Source: JAHEEL01 sp963785245
GTDB taxonomy: Bacteria > Actinomycetota > Acidimicrobiia > Spongiisociales > UBA5794
Direction of reading: 5' to 3'
DNA: 64,000 nt
NCBI GenBank assembly: GCA_963785245.1
Contig: CAWAUO010000007.1
Coordinates: 62,001-126,000, forward strand
Shown: positions 42,797 to 51,510 of the stretch, in pieces
Numbering within the stretch: position 1 is the first letter of the stretch
How the letters are laid out: the number at the start of each line of letters is the position of its first letter
Made by a program: the position numbers and the translations under genes
The notes under the pieces: model-generated
Databases searched by the model: none
Seen by the model: only the letters and a program-made list of their open reading frames with translations
Told to the model about the DNA's origin: nothing

Positions 42797-43700
42797 GTCC
42801 GCTGAGCCCGCCGCCCCTTCGTGGTTCGTGCGCGCCGTCGAAACGCCCTATCACGATCGCCAGATCCGGGTCGCCGGCACGGACATTCACTACCTCGACT
42901 GGGGGACGCGCGGCAAGCCCGGTCTCGTATTCGTCCATGGTGGCGCAGCCCACGCCCACTGGTGGTCGTTCATCGCTCCGATGTTCACTGAGGACCGGCA
43001 TGCCGTGGCCATCGACCTGTCCGGTCACGGCGACAGCGGGCGCCGGCCCCACTACGACCACAAGCTGTGGGCCGCTGAGATCCTCGCCGTCGCCGAAGCC
43101 GCCGGCTTCCCGGGCCTACCCGTGGTCGTCGGCCACTCGCTCGGCGGCGGCATCACACTCGAACTCGCCTCAGCGCACGGGGACCAACTCGCAGGAGCCG
43201 TGATCGTGGATACGCCGGTCCGCCGGCCCGATCCGGAGTCCAAGGAAGGGGCGCGCGGCCGGGCGTTCCGGTCGCCCGGCACCTACCCGGACAAGGCGGC
43301 AGCCCTGCGGCACTTCCGCCTCGTCCCTCCGCAGTCATGCGAGAATCGCTTCGTCGTCGACCACGTCGGCGCCCGGTCCGTCCACGAGACCGATCTCGGA
43401 TGGACGTGGAAGTTCGATCCGCACCTGTTCGAGCAGACACTCGTCTCGTTCAAGGACCAATTCACGTCGGTTCGGTGCCGGATTGCTTTGTTCCGGGGCG
43501 AGTACAGCACGATCGTCCCTGACGACACGGCCGCCTACATGTACGAGTTGACGGGCCGAAACCTGCCCTTCGTCTCGATTCCCGAAGCCCACCACCACCT
43601 CATCCTCGACCAACCACTCGCCTTCGTCGCGGCACTCCGGACGCTGCTCGCCGATTGGGAGCACTCAATTCCGCGTACGGTCCTTGAGGAATTGGGCTGA
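42789..43700 (+). CDS. Alpha/beta hydrolase
   Basis: A 303-residue alpha/beta-fold hydrolase. The oxyanion motif is VFVHGGAAHAHWW (near residue 48), the nucleophile elbow is GHSLGGG (serine near 118), the acid lies in the FRGEYSTIVPDD region (near 240) and the histidine is in PEAHHHLILDQP (near 267). There is no signal peptide. It is coupled to the class V aminotransferase by overlapping start and stop, so the two may act in one pathway. The exact substrate (ester, epoxide or C-C bond) is not evident. Confidence 0.87.
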   Translation: MAESAEPAAPSWFVRAVETPYHDRQIRVAGTDIHYLDWGTRGKPGLVFVHGGAAHAHWWSFIAPMFTEDRHAVAIDLSGHGDSGRRPHYDHKLWAAEILAVAEAAGFPGLPVVVGHSLGGGITLELASAHGDQLAGAVIVDTPVRRPDPESKEGARGRAFRSPGTYPDKAAALRHFRLVPPQSCENRFVVDHVGARSVHETDLGWTWKFDPHLFEQTLVSFKDQFTSVRCRIALFRGEYSTIVPDDTAAYMYELTGRNLPFVSIPEAHHHLILDQPLAFVAALRTLLADWEHSIPRTVLEELG

Positions 43701-43743
43701 TCTGCCGATACCAATTCGGTACGTACTCTGGAAAGGCCGAGCG

Positions 43744-44397
43744 ATGCGCCAAAACCCGGTTCCTGCGCTCACACTCGATCAGGCCTACCAGGCGGCATAC
43801 CTGTGGATGTTCCACGTGGGTGAACCACCGGTCGAGATCGCCGAACGGGGATCCCAGAGCGTGGAGTTGCGTTCCGACGGTATGACTGCCTTCGTCCGCG
43901 TGCCCGACCACGAACTCAACCAACGGACCGTTCTGGCCGTGCTCGCCTCGGAACCCAACAACCGGACCCGGCTGATCTTCTCAACGGCCGGGTTCACACC
44001 GGGAGCCGTCAGCATTGCCGAGGCACAGGGCATTGCCCTGTTCACCCTCGCCGTCGATGGTTCCGCAATGCCCGAGAACGGACGGGCAATCGATCTCGCG
44101 CCGCTCGATGGCCCCCCGCCTCCGTTCCCGGTCGAGCACAGGGAAGACGACTTCGTGATCACGAAGGCGAACTGGGGCCGCACCGAATTCCCAGACGACG
44201 AGTGGATCGACTGCCCGGGATGCGGCACGAACCAGCACCGGTCGCTCGATGCGTGCCGGGTGTGCGGCAGCCACCTCCCGGGGGCCGCCGCCGGTGGACC
44301 CGCGGACGATGTCGTCTACCGCTGCGTCGATTGCGGATCGCAGAACGTGGAAGCCGTCATCCCCACGGCCGCTCCGCGGCACGCCGAACGCCACTAG
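43744..44397 (+). CDS. Mrr-like domain protein with C-terminal zinc ribbons
   Basis: A 217-residue protein. Residues 10-115 look like a small restriction-endonuclease-like (Mrr_cat) domain: an early helix, then LAVLASEPNNRTRLIFSTAGFTPGAVSIAEAQGIALFTL, the usual FTxxA...GI pattern, though the catalytic D-(D/E)xK residues are not obvious. Residues 160-210 hold three CxxC pairs (CPGCG, CRVCG, CVDCG), at least one zinc ribbon. It could bind DNA or RNA; nuclease activity is doubtful. GGAAAGG precedes ATG 43744. The gene ends in a terminator shared with glgB. Confidence 0.6.
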   Translation: MRQNPVPALTLDQAYQAAYLWMFHVGEPPVEIAERGSQSVELRSDGMTAFVRVPDHELNQRTVLAVLASEPNNRTRLIFSTAGFTPGAVSIAEAQGIALFTLAVDGSAMPENGRAIDLAPLDGPPPPFPVEHREDDFVITKANWGRTEFPDDEWIDCPGCGTNQHRSLDACRVCGSHLPGAAAGGPADDVVYRCVDCGSQNVEAVIPTAAPRHAERH

Positions 44398-44413
44398 GCC
44401 TTTCCCAAAGGCC
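44397..44413. terminator. Hairpin between convergent genes
   Basis: GGCCTTT-ccc-AAAGGCC is a perfect 7-bp hairpin overlapping the last base of the Mrr-like gene and ending 26 bases from the glgB stop on the other strand. Its TTT and AAA ends make it usable in both directions, although no long T-run follows. Confidence 0.5.
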
Positions 44414-44439
44414 GCTGGGTTCACCTCGCGGACACGAAC

Positions 44440-46311
44440 TCAACGTACGTGGGCAGGAGCCACAAACACCACTCCGAGCGGGGGCAGATCGATCGCCACG
44501 GAGTGCGAACGCCCGTGCATCGGCGCATCGGTGGCTTCGAGGGTTCCGGCCGATCCGGCGCCGGATCCCCAGTAGGCCTCATCATCGCTGTTCAGCAGCA
44601 CGTCCCATGTCCCATCGACGGGCACACCAATCCGATAGCCGGGCCGCAAGACGGGGGTCAAGTTCATCGCCACCAGGACGGGTCGGCCGCCACCCTTGCG
44701 GAGGAGGCTGAAGACACTCGCCCCGGCGTCGCCGGCGTCGATCCACTCAAATCCGCCGGGGCTGTAGTCGTCAACCGAAAGGGCCGGCTCCCCCCGATAG
44801 ACGGTGTTGAGATCCTTCACCCATTGCTGCATCCCGGCATGGTTGTCGTGGTCGAGGACGAACCATTCGAGTTGCCGGTCGACCGACCACTCCGACCGCT
44901 GGGCGAACTCTCCGCCCATGAACAGACACTTCTTGGCGGGGAGGCCGTACTGGTATCCGTAGAGGGCGCGCAGGTTCGCGAACTGCTGCCACTCGTCCCC
45001 CGGCATCTTGCTGATGAGGGACCCCTTGCCGTGGACGACCTCGTCGTGTGACAGGGTGAGCACGAAGTTCTCGTCATATGCGTAGAGCATCCGGAACGTC
45101 AGGTCGTTCTGGTGGAACGACCGGTGGACCGGCTCGTGCGCGAAGTACTCGAGCGTGTCGTGCATCCACCCCATGTCCCACTTGTATCCGAATCCGAGTC
45201 CGCCAGCGTCGACCGGACGGGACACGCCGGGGAAAGCCGTCGATTCCTCGGCGATCATGGCGATGCCGGGGTGCTCACCGTACGCGGCGGCGTTGACTTG
45301 CTTGAGCAGCGAGATCGCTTCGAGGTTCTCGTTACCACCCAGCACATTCGGCTCCCACTCGCCATCCTCGCGTGAGTAGTCGCGGTACAGCATCGAAGCG
45401 ACCCCATCGACCCGCAGGCCATCTGCGTGATACCGATCGAGCCAGAAGTTCGCGGACGAGACGAGGAACGAGCGGACCTCGTTCCGGCCGTAGTTGAAGA
45501 TGAAGCTCCCCCAGTCGGGATGGAATCCCTGCCGTGGGTCGGCATGCTCGTACAGCGCCGTGCCGTCGAACTGGGAGAGGCCGTGGGCATCGGTGGCGAA
45601 GTGCGAGGGGACCCAGTCGATGATCACCCCGATCCCAGCCTGATGGAGGTAGTCGATCAGGTACATGAGATCCTGCGGGGTGCCGAACCGACTCGTCGGC
45701 GAGAAGTAGCCGGTCACCTGGTATCCCCACGACGGGTAGTACGGATGCTCGGCGAGCGGCATGAACTCGACGTGGGTGTATCCCATCTCGACCATGTAGT
45801 CCGCAAGTGGTTCCGCCAACTCCCGGTAGGAGTAGGAGTCCCCGTTCTCCGCCCGTTGCCACGACCCCGAGTGCAGTTCGTAGATGGAGATGGGAGCGTC
45901 AGGGGCCTGGTGCGCCGCACGCGTTGACATCCACCCTTCGTCGTGCCACTCGTAGTCGAGACTCCACACGACCGATGCGGTCTTGGGGGGAACCTCGGCG
46001 AGGAACGCGATCGGATCGGCCTTCTCAATCAGGTCTCCGGATGCCGTGGTGATCGCGTACTTGTACGTGTTCCCCTGGTGGACCGTCGGGACATGGGCCT
46101 TCCAGATGCCGGACCCCGTTGGGAACATCGGGTTCGTCGACGCGTCCCAGCCGTTGAAGTCGCCGACGACGGAGACCTCGCGCGCGCTCGGCGCCCACAC
46201 GGCGAAGTGGGCACTGCCGTCTGGGAGTACCTGTGCGCCGAGGTGGTCGTACACGCGGGTCTGCGTGCCTTCGTTGAAGAGATGGACATCGAGATCGCCA
46301 AGGAGTTCCAT
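44440..46311 (-). CDS. glgB: 1,4-alpha-glucan branching enzyme
   Basis: A 623-residue GH13 enzyme that makes the alpha-1,6 branches of glycogen. Residues 15-110 are a CBM48 domain (FAVWAPSAREVSVVGDFNGWD). The barrel shows DWVPSHFATD, the nucleophile in DGLRVDGVASMLY, the acid glutamate in MIAEEST, and LTLSHDEVVHGKGS with the third acid. It lacks the extra N-terminal domain of E. coli GlgB, so it is shorter than 728 residues. The ATG 46311 is taken; an upstream TTG would add 15 poorly coded residues. No other glycogen gene is in the window. It is divergent from tnaA with a 70-bp gap. Confidence 0.93.
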   Translation of the reverse strand: MELLGDLDVHLFNEGTQTRVYDHLGAQVLPDGSAHFAVWAPSAREVSVVGDFNGWDASTNPMFPTGSGIWKAHVPTVHQGNTYKYAITTASGDLIEKADPIAFLAEVPPKTASVVWSLDYEWHDEGWMSTRAAHQAPDAPISIYELHSGSWQRAENGDSYSYRELAEPLADYMVEMGYTHVEFMPLAEHPYYPSWGYQVTGYFSPTSRFGTPQDLMYLIDYLHQAGIGVIIDWVPSHFATDAHGLSQFDGTALYEHADPRQGFHPDWGSFIFNYGRNEVRSFLVSSANFWLDRYHADGLRVDGVASMLYRDYSREDGEWEPNVLGGNENLEAISLLKQVNAAAYGEHPGIAMIAEESTAFPGVSRPVDAGGLGFGYKWDMGWMHDTLEYFAHEPVHRSFHQNDLTFRMLYAYDENFVLTLSHDEVVHGKGSLISKMPGDEWQQFANLRALYGYQYGLPAKKCLFMGGEFAQRSEWSVDRQLEWFVLDHDNHAGMQQWVKDLNTVYRGEPALSVDDYSPGGFEWIDAGDAGASVFSLLRKGGGRPVLVAMNLTPVLRPGYRIGVPVDGTWDVLLNSDDEAYWGSGAGSAGTLEATDAPMHGRSHSVAIDLPPLGVVFVAPAHVR

Positions 46312-46381
46312 GACCCAGCAGCCTACCGACTCAAGCGCCGCCCGCGGCTGCGACAATCAGTGCGGCGACCGAAAGGACCAC

Positions 46382-47761
46382 ATGCCGTACCGCACCATCA
46401 TCGAGCCATTCCGCATCCACACGATCCAGGCCATCGACCTGCCGACGGTCGAGGAACGTGAGGAAGCCCTGCAGGGCGCTGGCTACAACCTCTTTGGCCT
46501 CCATGCCGACCAGGTGATCATCGACCTGCTCACCGATTCAGGAACGGGCGCCATGTCCTCCGAACAGTGGGCCGGGATGATGCGCGGTGATGAATCGTAT
46601 GCCGGTAGCCGAAGCTTCTACCGGTTTGAACGCGCGGTGAAGGACCTCACGGGCTACACCGAGGTTATCCCGACCCACCAGGGTCGCGCCGCTGAGAAGA
46701 TCCTCTTCACGGTGATGGTGTCCGAGGGCGACGTCGTTCCGAACAACACGCACTTCGACACGACGCGGGCCAACGTCGAGTACCAGGGTGGCGAGGCACT
46801 CGACCTCGTCGAGCCGTCCAGCCCGTCGGAGATCTTGCCGTTCAAAGGCAACATGGACGTCGACACGCTCCGCGCCACCATCAAGGAGGTGGGCGCCGAA
46901 CGCATCCCGCTCGTCGTGATGACGGTCACGAACAACTCGGGCGGCGGTCAGCCGGTCTCGATGCAGAACCTGCGTGAGGTTCGAGCCGTATGCGACGAGT
47001 ACGGCATCCCCCTGTTCCTCGATGCCTGCCGGTTCGCCGAGAACGCCTGGTTCATCAAGCTCCGCGAGGTGGGCTACGCCGATCGGACACCGAAGGAGAT
47101 CGCCCAGGAGATGTTCTCCCTCGCCGACGGATGCACGATGTCGGCGAAGAAGGACGGTCTGGTCAACATCGGCGGGTTCCTGGCGCTGAACAACCACGAC
47201 CTCTCTCTCCAAGCCAGGAATCTCTTGATCCTGACCGAAGGGTTCCCGACGTACGGTGGACTCGCCGGATACGATCTCGAAGCGCTGGCTCAAGGCCTGG
47301 AGGAGGTCGTCGACGAGGACTATCTCCGCTATCGGATCCGATCGACGGAGTACCTCGCCGACCGGGTCGTCGACGCCGGAGTCCCGATCGTGCAACCGGC
47401 CGGCGGCCACGCCGTCTACCTCGATGCGAAGGCGCTCCTCCCCCACATCCCGGCTCACCAGTATCCGGCCCAGGCCCTCGCCGTCGAGTTGTATCGCAAC
47501 GGCGGCGTGCGAGGCGTTGAGATCGGCACGGTCATGTTCGGCCGCCCCGGACCGGACGGTGCACCCGACCAGGCCGCGCCGATGGAACTCGTCCGTCTCG
47601 CGATCCCTCGCCGCACCTACACCCAGAGCCATATCGACTACGTGGCAGAAGTCGTCATCGACGTCGCGGCAGGAGCGGAGAGCATCCGCGGCTACCGGAT
47701 CGTGGAACAGGCCCCGTGGTTGAGGCACTTCACTGCGAGATTCGAACCGGTCGCCGAATAG
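46382..47761 (+). CDS. tnaA: Tryptophanase
   Basis: A 459-residue PLP-dependent beta-eliminating lyase that cleaves tryptophan to indole, pyruvate and ammonia. The PLP lysine is in TMSAKKDGLVNIGG; SYAGSRSFYRFE, THQGRAAEK and DACRFAEN are the family hallmarks. The close relative tyrosine phenol-lyase has an arginine in RxMERG that holds the phenol ring; here the segment reads RGVEIGTVMFG, with isoleucine as in E. coli TnaA (RAVEIGS). I therefore prefer tryptophanase. The MSAKKD lysine region is otherwise mixed between the two. AAAGGACC precedes ATG 46382. No TnaC-like leader peptide is seen. Confidence 0.85.
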   Translation: MPYRTIIEPFRIHTIQAIDLPTVEEREEALQGAGYNLFGLHADQVIIDLLTDSGTGAMSSEQWAGMMRGDESYAGSRSFYRFERAVKDLTGYTEVIPTHQGRAAEKILFTVMVSEGDVVPNNTHFDTTRANVEYQGGEALDLVEPSSPSEILPFKGNMDVDTLRATIKEVGAERIPLVVMTVTNNSGGGQPVSMQNLREVRAVCDEYGIPLFLDACRFAENAWFIKLREVGYADRTPKEIAQEMFSLADGCTMSAKKDGLVNIGGFLALNNHDLSLQARNLLILTEGFPTYGGLAGYDLEALAQGLEEVVDEDYLRYRIRSTEYLADRVVDAGVPIVQPAGGHAVYLDAKALLPHIPAHQYPAQALAVELYRNGGVRGVEIGTVMFGRPGPDGAPDQAAPMELVRLAIPRRTYTQSHIDYVAEVVIDVAAGAESIRGYRIVEQAPWLRHFTARFEPVAE

Positions 47762-47921
47762 CCGCGCGCGGTGGCACCCGCCCATGCCTAGCGGTGTGGT
47801 CGGGTTGCGCGGGTGGGGCGTCTGACGGTTCGACCTACAGCGGTGATGTCCCGTCCCGACGGTCTCGGGGAATACGCTACGAACCCGACTCGTGGCTACG
47901 GCACATGAAAGGCTGACCGGC

Positions 47922-48749
47922 ATGAACGATGAATGGACCGCACCACTGACCGTGGAGCAGATGTACGACTACTGGGACGTGGAATGGGACGAAGCCATGG
48001 CCTTGACCGACCGGAGTCTGCACCCACGGCCGAAGACGTCGATGTTTGACACCCTCTCCACCCTCGGAGTCGGGGACAAGACCGTGGTGTTGGACATCGG
48101 CGGGAGGGACGCCACCGACGGGCTCGCCATAGCCGAACGGTTCGGTTGCCGCGTCATCGTCGTCGATCCCGCCCAGGAGAATCTCGACGACGGCCGACGT
48201 GCGATTGCGGGACACTCTCACGGCTCCTTCGTCGAGATCCATCGGGGAACGATCAATGAGATCCCCCTCGGCGGTGACACGGTCGATGTGGTGTTCTCGA
48301 GGGACATGATGACCCACGTCGAGGATCTCGATGGGGCGCTCATCGAGTGCCGCCGGGTGCTGGTCCCTGTGGGCTCGATGCTCATCCACCAGGTATTCGG
48401 GACGCCACTGCTCGAACCTGCCGAGAAGGCCCGCATCTGTGCCGACCTTGCAACGATTCCCGAACGGCTCTCCGTTGAGATCTTCGAGGACTCGGTTCGT
48501 CGGACCGGCTTTGCGATCGAGGCGCTAGACCCAATCGGATCTGAGTGGCTGGAGTCGTTCCTCGAACGGGAGGACGGCGAGAAGCGGCTCCTCCGCGCAG
48601 CACGGATGCGGCGCGCCAGGGACGAGATCGTGGCCAGCGTGGGGATCGCCCCGTTCCGGGTCATGGAAGCGAATAACCTGTGGACGATCTACCGGATGAT
48701 CGGGAAACTCGAAGAGCGGCTGTACACACTCACCATTGACGGAGTCTGA
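47922..48749 (+). CDS. SAM-dependent methyltransferase (class I)
   Basis: A 275-residue methyltransferase. Motif I VVLDIGGRDATDG (near residue 57) binds SAM; motif II is RVIVVDPAQENLD; motif IV is VDVVFSRDMMTHVEDLDGAL, and LIECRRVLVPVGSMLIHQ follows as usual in Methyltransf_11. The C-terminal 90 residues are helical and probably form the substrate lid. The ATG 47922 follows AAAGG at good distance; a GTG at 47892 is possible. The substrate is unknown and the gene stands alone after tnaA. Confidence 0.83.
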   Translation: MNDEWTAPLTVEQMYDYWDVEWDEAMALTDRSLHPRPKTSMFDTLSTLGVGDKTVVLDIGGRDATDGLAIAERFGCRVIVVDPAQENLDDGRRAIAGHSHGSFVEIHRGTINEIPLGGDTVDVVFSRDMMTHVEDLDGALIECRRVLVPVGSMLIHQVFGTPLLEPAEKARICADLATIPERLSVEIFEDSVRRTGFAIEALDPIGSEWLESFLEREDGEKRLLRAARMRRARDEIVASVGIAPFRVMEANNLWTIYRMIGKLEERLYTLTIDGV

Positions 48750-48944
48750 CGAGACCGATTGAACATTCTGTGCCCGATCGAAGACGACCGATCTACCTCC
48801 GACACCTGCCGACGTCGGCGGAGCGGTCGATTGCACTGACGTCAACGAGGGCCGCCATCCCGCACCTGCGCCGCTCGCCCGACATCGAAAGGGCCGATCG
48901 GGCCAAGGAGAGTGCACCCCAGGCCGTGGCCGGCTCCCGGCCGG

Positions 48945-49907
48945 CTACGCGAAAATCTCGCTGATCGTGTTCTTCTGCTCGTCGGTCAAGGCATTCATGA
49001 CCTCGAGCGCGTCGAGGTTCTCCTTGAGTTGGCCGACATGACGAGCGCCAAGGATGACCGAGCTCACGTTCGGATTTGAGGCCGTCCACGCCAGCGCCAA
49101 CTGACCGGGCGTGCAACCGACCTCTTGGGCAACAGCGAGGAACTCGTCGACCTTGGCAAGCTTGGAAGGATCGGTGAGGAAGTCGTGGAGGAACTCGACG
49201 TTCTCGCCGCGGCTCCCTTCCGGGATTCCGTCCTGATACTTCCCGGTCAGCAGGCCTGAGGCGAGCGGGCTCCATGTGGTCAGTCCGAGCCCGATGTCAT
49301 CGTAGAGACGGGCGTACTCGGTCTCCACCTTGGTGCGGTTGAACAGGTTGTACTCCGGTTGCTCGACCACCGGCTTGCGCAGATGATGTCGCTCGGCGAT
49401 CTCCCACGCCGCCCTGATCTCCTGCGCAGACCACTCCGAGGTACCCCAGTACAACGCCTTGCCGGAAGCCACGATGTCGGACATGGCCCACACCGTCTCC
49501 TCGATCGGAGTCTCAGGGTCGGGGCGGTGACAGTAGACAAGATCGACGTAGTCGAGTTGGAGACGCTCGAGTGACTTGTCGATCGCCTCCATCAGATACT
49601 TGCGGTTGAGCGTGAAGAAAGCGTTCGGGACGTCCCGGTGGATACCCCAGAAGTACTTCGTCGATACGAGGTACGTGTGACGGGGCCACCCGAATTCTCG
49701 CAGCGCCTCACCCATCACGGTCTCCGCCTTCCCCCCGGCATAGACCTCGGCGTTGTCGAAAAAGTTGACACCCGCGTCGTATGCGGCGTTCATGCACTCA
49801 AGACTGTCGTCCTTCTCCTGCTGACTCCCGAACGTGAGCCACGATCCGTACGAAAACACGCTGCTCTTGACTCCGGCACTCCCCAGGCGGCGGTACTGCA
49901 TCTCCAT
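48945..49907 (-). CDS. Aldo/keto reductase (Kv-beta-like)
   Basis: A 320-residue NADPH-dependent oxidoreductase. The tetrad is D and Y in FFDNAEVYAGG (near residues 51-56), K in LVSTKYFWG (near 84) and H in LVYCHRPDP (near 127). The YGSWLTFG start and GLTTWSPLASGLLTGKY loop are those of the YghZ/Kv-beta-subunit branch that reduces carbonyl compounds such as methylglyoxal. The ATG at 49907 opens MEMQYRRLG. It is monocistronic; a GGCCG/CGGCC hairpin at about 48928-48942 follows the stop. Confidence 0.9.
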   Translation of the reverse strand: MEMQYRRLGSAGVKSSVFSYGSWLTFGSQQEKDDSLECMNAAYDAGVNFFDNAEVYAGGKAETVMGEALREFGWPRHTYLVSTKYFWGIHRDVPNAFFTLNRKYLMEAIDKSLERLQLDYVDLVYCHRPDPETPIEETVWAMSDIVASGKALYWGTSEWSAQEIRAAWEIAERHHLRKPVVEQPEYNLFNRTKVETEYARLYDDIGLGLTTWSPLASGLLTGKYQDGIPEGSRGENVEFLHDFLTDPSKLAKVDEFLAVAQEVGCTPGQLALAWTASNPNVSSVILGARHVGQLKENLDALEVMNALTDEQKNTISEIFA

Positions 49908-49987
49908 CTTGGTTCCTCTCGACGGGTCGGTTGCTCCACCCTAGATGCCTCCACGTCGCGGCTCGCCACGACGAACGAGCGGCTCCG

Positions 49988-50599
49988 CTACTCGGCTACT
50001 CCGCTGCTTCCCCCACCGCGCTTGACCTTTTGCATTCGCGCTCTCAGCTTCCGCTGCGCCTCTGCCCGGTCTTCGCCGTGGAGGTGGAGTGTCGCGCCGG
50101 CGGCGGCGAGTTGGAGCGAGAGGGAGGAACGGAACTTCTGTGGCACAGCAGCGAAGCCGGTGAGGGGGACGATCTCGCCCCTCGAAAGGCGGTCATACTC
50201 GTCGCCCTCGAGGACTCGCGGGAACGGGGCAGCGAGCGGATTGCCAGGATCAATCGACTCACCGAGGGTAGTGATCACGCCTTCGGCGTCCGGATCGAAC
50301 GCAAGGCGGATGTACCAGGGAAGGGTCTCCGCGTTCTCATCGAAGTCAAGTGCCACCTCTGCGATGCAGTCGTAGGGGACCCTGAAGGCCCAGTCCCCGT
50401 CCGCTCCGCCGGCGACGAGGTAGAGCGCCCGGTCCGACAGCAGCCAGAACATCACGAAGCCCTCGGAAGTGCGACGGTCCAGTCCGGCGGCGGATCGTTC
50501 GAAGGACTCGTCATCGACGAGCAGAGGCCGCGCCTTCGAGCGGGCCTCGCTCCTGCCGAGGCTCAACACCTGTTGCTTGAATGCGTCGAGGAGTGCCAT
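49988..50599 (-). CDS. Hypothetical protein with PH-like strand region
   Basis: A 203-residue soluble protein of unknown function. Its middle (residues 45-115) alternates strands and turns (RALYLVAGGADGDWAFRVPYDCIAEVALDF) in a way typical of small bacterial PH-like folds, and the C-terminal part ends in a basic helix (EDRAEAQRKLRARMQKVKRGGG). The ATG at 50599 is preferred to upstream extensions that overlap the divergent CPBP gene. No catalytic motif is visible. Confidence 0.65.
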   Translation of the reverse strand: MALLDAFKQQVLSLGRSEARSKARPLLVDDESFERSAAGLDRRTSEGFVMFWLLSDRALYLVAGGADGDWAFRVPYDCIAEVALDFDENAETLPWYIRLAFDPDAEGVITTLGESIDPGNPLAAPFPRVLEGDEYDRLSRGEIVPLTGFAAVPQKFRSSLSLQLAAAGATLHLHGEDRAEAQRKLRARMQKVKRGGGSSGVAE

Positions 50600-50649
50600 C
50601 GGCGTCAGGGTAGCGTCGCCACGTGAACCCGCCGGTAGGGTTCTGGTCC

Positions 50650-51495
50650 ATGGCCGACCTCGAACACGATCAACCCGACTCCGCCGGGGGAGCAGCGCCG
50701 GAGGACGGCCGAGACGCGACCGCGGCGTGGACCCGGACCGAGTGGGACCGCATGTGGCGGCCGTCGATGTGGCTCCAGCAGCCGGCACATCAGCAGGGCA
50801 TGCACATCTGGCACATTGTGGCCATCGTTGCCCTGACGGGATACGCGAACATCATCGCCAACGCCGTCCTGAATCCCTGGTGGCACATCCCATTCAATCT
50901 CGGAATCCTCTTCGTCGCAGTCGCCATCGCTCGCCATGCGGGAGTCACGGTGCCCGACCTCGGCTACTGCAAGGACCGCATACCCAGAGGACTGGCCGTC
51001 GGCGGCATCGTGATGGGTGTCATCGGCCTCGGTGTTGTGATCGGAGTTGCCATCCCGGCAACGAGGGAGTTCTTCTATGACGACCGGGTCATCGAGCGAT
51101 CGACGACGGTCATCCTGTTCGACGCGCTGGTTCGGATCCCCATCGCAACGGCGTTCTACGAGGAGACGTTGTTTCGGGGCGTGTTGTTCGGCATGTTCGC
51201 CCGTCGTTGGGCGCCGCTGTGGGCTGCCCTGGCGACCAACCTGCTGTTCGGTCTGTGGCACATCCTGCCGACCATCAACACGCTCGAGACCAATCCGGCC
51301 GGAGGGATGCTCGAGGGAACCCCGGGGATCGTGGTCGCCGCCATCGGAAGCGTGGCGGGGACCGCGCTCGCGGGATTCGCGTTCCTGTGGTTGCGGTTGC
51401 GCGCGAACAGCACGGTCGCTCCCTGGATGGCACACGTCGCCACCAACTCGTTCGCGCTGATCGCAGCACTCCTCGTCGTGCGCGTCCTCGGCTGA
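50650..51495 (+). CDS. CPBP-family intramembrane metalloprotease
   Basis: A 281-residue membrane protein of the Rce1/CAAX protease-like (Abi) family. The three motifs are present: EETLFRGVLFG (motif 1, paired glutamates), FGLWHILP (motif 2, F-x3-H) and a helix ending in WMAHVATNSFA (motif 3, H-x3-N). About seven hydrophobic helices are seen. The N-terminal 50 residues are hydrophilic and cytoplasmic. Bacterial members process peptides or act in self-immunity, but no bacteriocin-like gene is beside it. The start is either ATG 50650 or GTG 50623. Confidence 0.87.
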   Translation: MADLEHDQPDSAGGAAPEDGRDATAAWTRTEWDRMWRPSMWLQQPAHQQGMHIWHIVAIVALTGYANIIANAVLNPWWHIPFNLGILFVAVAIARHAGVTVPDLGYCKDRIPRGLAVGGIVMGVIGLGVVIGVAIPATREFFYDDRVIERSTTVILFDALVRIPIATAFYEETLFRGVLFGMFARRWAPLWAALATNLLFGLWHILPTINTLETNPAGGMLEGTPGIVVAAIGSVAGTALAGFAFLWLRLRANSTVAPWMAHVATNSFALIAALLVVRVLG

Positions 51496-51510
51496 GAACA
51501 GGGCGATTCG

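Noticed and set aside
46382..47761. Tyrosine phenol-lyase
   Set aside because: The arginine that binds the phenol ring is isoleucine here.
46538..47923. 461-codon minus-strand frame over tnaA
   Set aside because: Antisense shadow of tnaA; the sense strand is a clear PLP enzyme.
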